DNA from: Botrytis cinerea B05.10
Lineage: Eukaryota; Ascomycota; Leotiomycetes; Helotiales; Sclerotiniaceae
Direction of reading: 5' to 3'
Length of the DNA stretch: 64,000 nt
Assembly: GCF_000143535.2 (NCBI RefSeq)
Contig: NC_037315.1
Coordinates: 124,001-188,000 of the forward strand
Of this stretch, positions 57,337-64,000 are shown one piece after another. Under the pieces are notes generated by a model, which saw only the letters and a program-made list of their open reading frames with translations, had not been told where the DNA came from and did not search any database. The translations under genes and the position numbers were made by a program. Each line of letters opens with the position of its first letter. The stretch's first letter is position 1.

Positions 57337-58881
57337 ATGGCATCTCCGTGTAATATCTCTACTATTCCCTATCCAGACTTACCTGGTGCTTCATTTCTCT
57401 CTGGAACAGCAATACCAGTTCTAAACTATACCGCCACAGTCGCACCACTCAATCAAGCCTCCAATGTCAATATCACTTCACTCGACTTCTGTAATGTAAC
57501 ACTTACATACACGCATCCGGGCCAAAATGATACCATCAATGTCAAAATCTATCTACCTTCATCATCATCATCATGGAATGGTCGATTTATGGGGACAGGC
57601 GGTGGTGGATTTGATACCGGAGGCCTTGACGGCTCCATGATGACTCCGGTGTCTGAAGGCTATGTTGCCGCTGGTACAGATGGTGGTCACTATGTTGACG
57701 GCCCATCTGCATTGTATGCAACTAATTGGGCTCAGGTATCACCTGGAAATGTCAATCTTTATTTACTCCAAGATTTCGCATCGGTTTCCTTGAATGAGAT
57801 GACGATGATTGGGAAGTCGGTTGTAGCTTCCTATTACGGAAGAAACTCGGATTACTCATACTGGAATGGCTGTTCGACAGGTGGAAGGCAGGGTTACATG
57901 ATGGCTCAACGCTATCCAGAAGGATATGATGGAATCTTAGCTGGTGCGCCAGGAATCAATTGGGCAAACATGCTCCCATCTTTGTATTGGCCTCAATTTA
58001 TCATGAACCAATTAGGAGTCTACCCTAGTTCATGTGAAATCGACGCGATTACCGCTGCTGGAACCCAGGCTTGCGATGGCCTCGATGGTGTTACAGACGG
58101 TATCGTGAGTGCACCCGAACTTTGCGCTTTCCAAGCAAACTCCACAGTCGGAAGGAATGTGAGTTGCTCAGATGGAAGCAATCTGATTATTTCCTCGGCA
58201 GCTGCACAGGTAGCTCAAGCGGCTTGGGATGGACCTACAACAGAAGACGGTCAGTCGTTGTGGTATGGCTTTAACCCTTCTACTCCTCTGACCCTCGGCA
58301 ACGCAATCACCATTTGCACAGATGGGAATAAGAATTGCATACCTTTCCCGGTTCCGTTTAGCGTCGACTGGATCAATCTCTTTGTTGTGAAAAACGCATC
58401 GTTTCCTCTTTCAAATATCACTCAAAAGGATTTTGCACGCATCACCCATTCATCTATCCAACAATATGATTCCATTATCGGGACTGCGGATCCGGATCTC
58501 TCGGCATTCAAAGAGGCAGGGGGGAAACTTCTTTCGTGGCATGGGTCGTCGGATCAAGTTGTTCCTCCGCGTGGATCGGCGAAGTATTATAGGGAGGTCG
58601 AGCAGAGAGATGCGAATGTGAGGGATTACTATCGGTTATTTGAAGCGCCAGGTGTGCAGCATTGTTCGGGTGGGAAAGGACCGTATCCGGTGGATATGAT
58701 GGGAGCTTTGATCAAGTGGGTTGAGGAGGGAGTGGCACCTGATGTGCTGACGGCGAGGACAACGGCAAAGGTAAATGAAACGGTGATTGAGAGGAACTTG
58801 TGTCAGTATCCGTTGGTGCAGAAGTATGTCGGAGGAGATTCTAATGTGGCGAGCTCGTTTGTGTGCAGTTTGGAATTTTGA
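57337..58881 (+). CDS. Tannase/feruloyl esterase family enzyme
   Basis: Intronless, 514 aa. The tannase/feruloyl esterase fold is clear: WNGRFMGTGGGGFDTG, the nucleophile Ser180 in NGCSTGGRQG, Asp406 in WHGSSDQVVPP and His442 in GVQHCSGG. Cys179 and Cys443 next to Ser and His form the family's CS-D-HC disulphide-linked motif. A lid segment with Asp-rich calcium-site-like CDGLDGVTDG lies at about 246-255. These enzymes release ferulic or gallic acid from plant polymers and are normally secreted. Here the N-terminus (MASPCNISTIPYPDLPGASF) has no signal peptide and no good upstream exon was found. Several N-glycosylation sequons are present, in keeping with an ancestrally secreted enzyme. Confidence 0.9.
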   Translation: MASPCNISTIPYPDLPGASFLSGTAIPVLNYTATVAPLNQASNVNITSLDFCNVTLTYTHPGQNDTINVKIYLPSSSSSWNGRFMGTGGGGFDTGGLDGSMMTPVSEGYVAAGTDGGHYVDGPSALYATNWAQVSPGNVNLYLLQDFASVSLNEMTMIGKSVVASYYGRNSDYSYWNGCSTGGRQGYMMAQRYPEGYDGILAGAPGINWANMLPSLYWPQFIMNQLGVYPSSCEIDAITAAGTQACDGLDGVTDGIVSAPELCAFQANSTVGRNVSCSDGSNLIISSAAAQVAQAAWDGPTTEDGQSLWYGFNPSTPLTLGNAITICTDGNKNCIPFPVPFSVDWINLFVVKNASFPLSNITQKDFARITHSSIQQYDSIIGTADPDLSAFKEAGGKLLSWHGSSDQVVPPRGSAKYYREVEQRDANVRDYYRLFEAPGVQHCSGGKGPYPVDMMGALIKWVEEGVAPDVLTARTTAKVNETVIERNLCQYPLVQKYVGGDSNVASSFVCSLEF

Positions 58882-60380
58882 TGGGTGTTGGATTGACTTG
58901 TGGAGTTGAAGCGGGAGGCGGAGGTGGAGGTGAAAGAAAGCTTTCGACTCGATGTAATTAATTATCCTCTACTGTATCTTAGTCTCCATCGACAAGTTCA
59001 TTTCTTTTGCGATGTGTATATGTATAAATGTATATACTTCCCAATGTACCATACGAAAGTTTTCACTCACATCAGATCACATCACACCTTGGAGCCAACT
59101 GGATGAACATCCTGATGAGGTCTTCTTTCTTCCTGCATATAATTACCCGTCTGGGCTTTCCTATCTCCCTACCTCGATTCGTATAGTAGTGATGATCTGG
59201 ATGTGCTGGATGGTGGGCATGGAGGGGTATAGATGGATGGTAGAAGTACAGGAGTACAGAAGAAGAATCAGTTGGGGAGATGTGAAGATAGACAGCAGTG
59301 TCAAGATGAACGCCAACATCAAGGTCAGCATCAGCATCACCATCAGGATCAATATCGTTGGCAGCATCAAGGTTCACACCGGTATCAAGAGTCGACATCG
59401 ACATCAGCATCAAGGTTCACACCAATATCAAAAGTCGACACCAACATCAACTTCAACTCTGATACCAAGTTTGAAGGAGCTTTGGATTCACTTACTTCAC
59501 TCTACCACCCCCGAATTCCACTTCAATATCCAAATCTCAACGTCGAACCTCTCGCTTTCCCACTTCCCACTTTCCACGTCCCTTTCTCAACAATCAATCC
59601 CCCTCGCTGCCGAGGTACCTTGGTGGGTTGGAAAAAAACAATGACTCATTACATTCACTCCAGATCTTCTGAAAATTTCGATTGAAAATTTCACCCTCTA
59701 CACTGCCTCCCCAACGTGCCCGCCCTCGCCGCCCTCAACTAGATTTTCTATTGGTGATATCGTCAAAAAATATTCACTGTCAACGATTGCGCCACTTTCC
59801 TGATACTGCAAGTTTCCGAAAACTCCCAAAGAACAAAGATAAATTCACTTTATATCTCTCACGTGCCGCGTCTATTGGAAAGGCGGCAGAGAAACAAGGC
59901 CGGGAGAGAGAAAACTTGCGCAATCTCATTTCCCAACAGACGCCAGCAAGGTGTTTCTCCGCATTTCTCACTCCTTCCCCCTCATTTCACCTTCATTTTG
60001 CGCGCATTTTCCCATATTCAATTGCGTTTCCTGCCACCATAGAGAAAATTTGATCTACACGCGAAGTGATCAAGCGCACCACGATCACTTCCAAAATAAC
60101 TTAAATAGCTTCACATCTCCCCGACTCTTTCTGATTTCCTTTTTTCTCGACACGAATCTTTTCCAGACTGGAGTTTGTTCTTTTCTTTGCAGACTCGCCA
60201 CCTGCATCGAATTGAACGCACTCCAGTCTTGGACCCAACATCTCAATCATCAAAGTGCCGCCGTGGATCTTTGTTATTCTTCCATTGACTTGTTCTTCGC
60301 AGTCCCCCTCCTCCCTCACCTTCTTCTTACTTTCTCGTGGTTGAGATATCAATTTTTACCATTTCAATTCGGTCTCTTTT
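58882..60380. other. intergenic, simple repeats, pyrimidine-rich
   Basis: Contains an ATCAGC/ATCAAG-type degenerate repeat at about 59305-59455 and long C/T-rich tracts from 59490 on. Open frames through the repeats encode low-complexity peptides only. This stretch may be a long untranslated leader or spacer. Confidence 0.5.
59305..59455. repeat. degenerate hexamer/nonamer repeat (catcaa/catcagcatca)
   Basis: Repeated catcaagg, catcagcatcaccatcagg and acaccgg-type units on the plus strand with frequent substitutions. Confidence 0.7.
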
Positions 60381-60382
60381 GT

Positions 60383-60953
60383 GTAGTGCCTGCTGCATGA
60401 GATGGATATCTTTGGTATTGGTCCAACATTGGAATCTTTGAGTGCCTTCGCCTACCGATCTCAATCATTCTTTTGTTCATTATCCTCCCACACCTTCCGG
60501 CTTGTCGATACCGTCTTCTTCAGCTCAATTTGTCTTTTTCTCGCAGTGCCTGCTGTGAGCGATGGCCATTTCGACCCGACCCGACATTCCAATCATTGAG
60601 TACCTTTATCCTTCGATCTCAATCATTCTTTTGTTCCCCGGTATCCTCAACTTCTTCGACAACGAGCATTTTCTCGATGGCCTTTATCACTTGCTTTTGT
60701 AGCGCCAACTGCAACGGGAAGTGATTTACTTCGTCTTTTGAACAAATCGTTGTCTCCTCCCCTTTCAACCGACCACACCACTCGATCGACCTTCGACAGC
60801 TTTTCGACCTTGTAAGTTCCGTGTAGCGCCAACTGCACAGAATACGCAAGCTCCATTTCGCTTGATTTGCTCATCTCGTGGACCTCTGGTCACCTTTTAC
60901 CTTGCACGCGATTCGGACTTTAGGAGTGTCTTTCCTTTGTAGCGGCCGCTGCA
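60383..60953 (+). repeat. array of pyrimidine tract plus TAG/CAG units with CTGC cores
   Basis: A short phrase, gtagtgcctgctgca or gtagcgccaactgca, recurs at 60383, 60543, 60699, 60823 and 60939, spaced 160, 156, 124 and 116 bp. Each copy follows a C/T-rich tract, so each resembles a 3' splice site. A 23-bp block (cgatctcaatcattcttttg and three more bases) is identical at 60456 and 60614, which shows that the array arose by duplication of units of about 158 bp. Confidence 0.65.
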
Positions 60954-61189
60954 AAGGATAGACTCATTTTTTCGTCTGAACGAGAGATCGTGAGTCTCAC
61001 TGATCACGATCTTCTTCGCTTGTTCGGTACCTCGACAATACGAAGCCACCTACTCTTTGTAACTCGACAATACAAAGCCACCTACCCTTTGTACCTCACC
61101 ACGCTGGTCCTTTCAATACCACCACCAGCGTCCCATTCGCACTTCTCTCGCCTGCGTCTGGTCTCTTTCCCACCCCTTTCCGACTTTGA

Positions 61190-61640
61190 TTTTTATGTCG
61201 TTTCTTACGTCCTTTCTCATGTAAGTACTTCCTCATATTGCAACATTGCTTGAACATCGAACTAACTGTCAGCAGGTTTTTCCTTTTGCGTGCTTGTTTT
61301 GGTTACGATCAACTCTGACCCCGTTCGAGTTTTGGTAAGTCTTCCACTTAAACACATCGTCACACCACCAAAATACTAACACCCATTGCAGAATTGTTGT
61401 CGCCTTCCCCATTTCCTTTCGGTTTTTCTTTCGGTCTTTCCTTTATCGACAATATCGTTATCATTTTTATCCGGTTCGACAAATATTTTTACTATTCTTA
61501 TCACAAGAAACATCGCAAGAAGTATGTATTTTCTTCGCTCTCATACCTCTCTCCATCTCTCACCTTGTCCAATTCTAACCTTAAACAACAGGCGTTCGCG
61601 GTCCGGAATGGTGTGGTTGCAGGTGTGATGATCTGGTGGG
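61190..61640 (+). ncRNA. possible spliced transcript with three consensus introns, no clear protein
   Basis: Three textbook introns lie in a row: about 61221-61275 (GTAAGT, ACTAAC, CAG), 61335-61391 (GTAAGT, ACTAAC, GCAG) and 61522-61591 (GTATGT, TCTAAC, ACAG). Joining the exons does not give a convincing protein in any frame. The longest is a Phe/Leu/Ser-rich peptide ending soon after the third intron. It may be a non-coding RNA, a spliced leader of a gene further right, or a fast-evolving small protein. Confidence 0.35.
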
Positions 61641-62376
61641 GCGGAAACCCTCATCTTCATGATCCATCCACCTCTCCACTTACCATGTCTTTGTCTCCCT
61701 CTGTTGATTTTTCCAAGCTTTGTTGTTGATCCTTATACGATCTCCCTCGATGAACCATACGTCCAGTGCGGAGGTTCTTCGTTCGCAGAGTTGTACGTCC
61801 CGGTCGCCGATGGCACGACAGGATGCAACTTCTGACGGGAGATCAGGTCGAGTTAATAGTCAGGAAGGCAAAAATATAGCAGGCTGCGTCGGCAGGAAGC
61901 TTGAGAACCCCCTGACTTCCTTCTCACTGACCATCGATTGCCTGAGCAAAACACCAGGACGGCAGGCACACCCGAGAGGGCACGTGACCGACTTAGCCTA
62001 ATGGGACTCAGGAAGACGCGGGACGTCCCCCGTTGTCTTTCAAAGCAAATATTACAACAGAGTAAGGTTTTATCAATGGGTATGGGATCGACTTTGACTG
62101 GTATGTGTGAGTTGGTTGGTTGGTGACTGTTGATCTGGTGGGACGGTTTTGCTGGGGATTCTGAGGTGGTGGTGGTTGGTGTGGTGGTGGTGGTGGTGGT
62201 GGTTCCGAGGCTGCAGCCATTCTTGTATTGTTCTCTTGACCACAGGGTGATTTGGGGATATCAGCTGTGTATTTAGGCCTGGTGGGCTGGAGTTGACTTC
62301 GGTCAAAGGAAACAGAGAAAACTTCAAGTTGCTCTCATGCAATTGAAGCTTGGTGGTGTTGGAGGAAAAGGTAAAA

Positions 62377-62482
62377 CCCAAAAAAACACGGAAAAGAAAA
62401 AAGACCAAAAAAACATGGAAAAGAAAAAAGACCAAAAAAACACGGAAAAGAAAAAAGACCAAAAAAAACACGGAAAACAAAA
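62377..62482. repeat. 27-bp A-rich tandem repeat, about four copies
   Basis: Unit ccaaaaaaacacggaaaaga plus aaaaaga; nearly identical copies with one T-for-C change and one added A in the last copy. Confidence 0.85.
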
Positions 62483-63083
62483 AAAAGGAAAAGGTCAGGC
62501 TTGACTTTTACAAAAAGTCCAATTCGGTGACGGCCGAGGAAGAATTATTGTGGCGGGCTAGCTTGACTTTAGAATATTGTAATAACACTCTTGTACAAGT
62601 ACTTTGATTTCTCTTGTGAACACATTTGATGAACATGATGACATGTCTTGTGACCTCCACCAACCATTTCCTTCTGTTCTTGCCTTTACCAATTTACCGG
62701 AGAAGGTTCCAATCATATTCTCGACGTCGAGAATTCTAGAATACCAAAGCGGAAGTTCTTTAATGAGGTGGATCAATTTCTCATATACCCATACCCCATC
62801 ACTATTGGCCTTGTCGTAGCAAAAACCACGCCACATTACACAATATCACACCACCATACCATATCACACCACCTCCCCAGTAGAGACATATACATACAAA
62901 TCCCCTCCCTCCATCCCTCACACTGACATCTTCCTCCTACCTACCAACTCACCTGGTTCACTACCCTACCTACAGCGAACACAAACACAAACACAAACCG
63001 AACCCACGATGATTAATTTCTCGAAGTCTCATCCAATCCCATTCTACCACGCTACGAATCTCGAACCTGCAGATCTCAAGACA

Positions 63084-63114
63084 GACAGACAGAGAGAGAG
63101 AGAGAGAGAGAGAG
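63084..63114. repeat. (GACA)n(GA)n microsatellite
   Basis: gacagacagaca followed by about ten GA units. Confidence 0.9.
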
Positions 63115-63793
63115 CACCAAGAGGTGAGGTGATGTTGAAAATTTAGATAGGACGGGCTCGATGGCATAGCATTGGAGAGATGAACGCACGGCGCATTTTA
63201 CGATCCCTACATTTCGAACACCGAATAAACTTCAAGTCGCGATTGAGATGTATCGCGAATGAACGCGAACAAACGCGACGCTCGTTCCTTGAATTCTTGA
63301 ATTCTTAAATTCTGTGTGGCAGGCTTGCATGCATGCTTGTAGATAGGTGGGTGCTGGTCGGATGATTGGGTTTTATGAATTTGTGGATTTGTGGGCTTGA
63401 TGTTGGTGTTAATGTTGAATATTGGATATCTTGTTCTGAAGAGATGGTAGGGTAGGGTAGGATAGGATAGGGTAGGTTGTAGAGGGGTGGTTTTGCATGG
63501 ATCTGCATGGTTTACGCGTCTTGAAAAGATGTGATGTTATGGAGCAGGTAGAGCGTGGGAAGGGGGCGCTGATGCAATCGAAAAGATGAAGAAAGTGGGA
63601 CGGAAAGTTGTGAATGCAACTTGCATTCCGTATGGCAGACTGGATTTGGTCTCGTACATGCGCGCAAAGCATTCGCCATTGCTTTCTTGTTGCAACCCAT
63701 AGACGCATATCTCCCAAACACGAGTAGCCCACGCGATTTAGAGAATCGACATCTATAGTTGTACTCGAGGCTCGGATATTCCCAATCATTCGT

Positions 63794-63999
63794 TTAGAAC
63801 GAAAGTATTACGGTTAAAGCCGAAGTGTTTACCGAGTCGTCTTCCCAAACCACGAAGCTGAATGAGGTCGAAGTGCGGATTTGGATGGGTTCTACGACAG
63901 CCAGTCTTTTTGCCATCGCTCCAGCGAAGATGTGCGGCAGCTTGAAACTCAACCGCAGAACCTCTACCTTCTCACGATTCAAACCCAGCTTTACGCAAT
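63794..63999 (-). other. open frame running off the right edge, uncertain
   Basis: A minus-strand frame is open from the window edge to 63794 and includes LPHIFAGAMAKRLAVVEPIQ and FSFVVWEDDS. A GTAAAC donor-like site follows the latter. The plus strand is also open here, so coding status is unclear. It may be the edge of a gene beyond the window. Confidence 0.2.
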
Positions 64000-64000
64000 G

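Larger units (their letters stand above)
61641..63790. other. intergenic with simple repeats, no supported gene
   Basis: Includes GGT repeats (62160-62205), an A-rich 27-bp repeat (62377-62482), acaaac copies near 62980, GACA/GA microsatellites (63084-63114) and ggtag/gatag pentamers (63445-63480). A more GC-rich stretch at 61735-62035 is open in one frame but I cannot identify it. Confidence 0.45.

Noticed and set aside
59072..59413. 113-codon minus-strand ORF rich in Asp/Ala
   Set aside because: Produced by the degenerate hexamer repeat; low complexity.
59951..60400. 149-codon Phe/Leu-rich plus-strand ORF
   Set aside because: Arises from a pyrimidine-rich tract; no domain, and the frame is not kept through the following repeat units.
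62350..62607. Lys/Arg-rich 85-codon ORF
   Set aside because: It is created by the 27-bp A-rich repeat; no other coding support.

Overview
This is a 64 kb piece of the nuclear genome of a filamentous ascomycete. Genes are split by short introns of about 45-135 bp with GTAAGT/GTATGT-type donors, CTAAC-type branch sites and CAG/TAG acceptors. The intergenic DNA is AT-rich and full of microsatellites. The gene set (sedolisin protease, HsbA-type wall protein, feruloyl esterase/tannase, MNN1-type mannosyltransferase, an ABCC transporter and an ankyrin-ZZ protein) fits a plant-associated saprotroph or necrotroph. I suspect a member of the Sclerotiniaceae (Botrytis/Sclerotinia group), but that is inference from gene content and style only. 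I saw no rRNA, convincing tRNA, CRISPR array, intact transposon or virus.

Layout. 1-1.1 kb: no gene. 1.1-4.2 kb: a divergent pair, SSZ1 (ribosome-associated Hsp70-like protein) and RRP40 (RNA exosome cap). 4.65-5.5 kb: a Ser/Thr-rich secreted protein whose reading frame continues past an in-frame TGA. 6.2-16.1 kb: an unusual cluster of lineage-specific genes. Four of its genes (A 6.2-7.4, B 10.7-11.2, C 14.0-14.5, D 15.5-16.1) share a module of about 42 residues (pattern W-hydrophobic-x-x-x-G-W-x-x-M-x-x-F-M-x-S-Y, then an acidic second helix) that I cannot assign to a known family. Between A and B lie two small membrane proteins that look like diverged copies of each other. 16.6-17.1 kb: HsbA-like secreted protein. 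19.7-21.8 kb: sedolisin (S53) protease. 22.2-29.3 kb: a very large membrane-anchored ankyrin-repeat protein ending in a ZZ zinc finger. 31.0-32.6 kb: GT71 mannosyltransferase. 34.3-39.1 kb: full-length ABCC/MRP transporter. 40.0-40.8 kb: two small uncertain genes. 43.2-44.8 kb: three-exon SAM-dependent methyltransferase. 47.0-52.9 kb: a second divergent housekeeping pair, RPS11 and the kinetochore scaffold SPC105/KNL1. 53.7-55.0 kb: aldo-keto reductase with a signal peptide. 57.3-58.9 kb: tannase/feruloyl esterase. 59-64 kb: no confident protein gene, but a pyrimidine-rich degenerate repeat array, a stretch with three consensus introns and several simple repeats.

How the parts fit. Two divergent pairs hold core genes for translation, RNA decay and chromosome segregation. 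The secreted and wall enzymes are independent single genes, not a biosynthetic cluster. The 6-16 kb block is the best candidate for something undescribed: a local expansion of small acidic proteins with one shared module, decaying or fast-evolving copies (frameshifted tail, 72-bp tandem repeats, possible relic exons) and a paired membrane-protein family inside it. Exon joins were deduced by eye from splice signals and frame continuity, so they need transcript confirmation.
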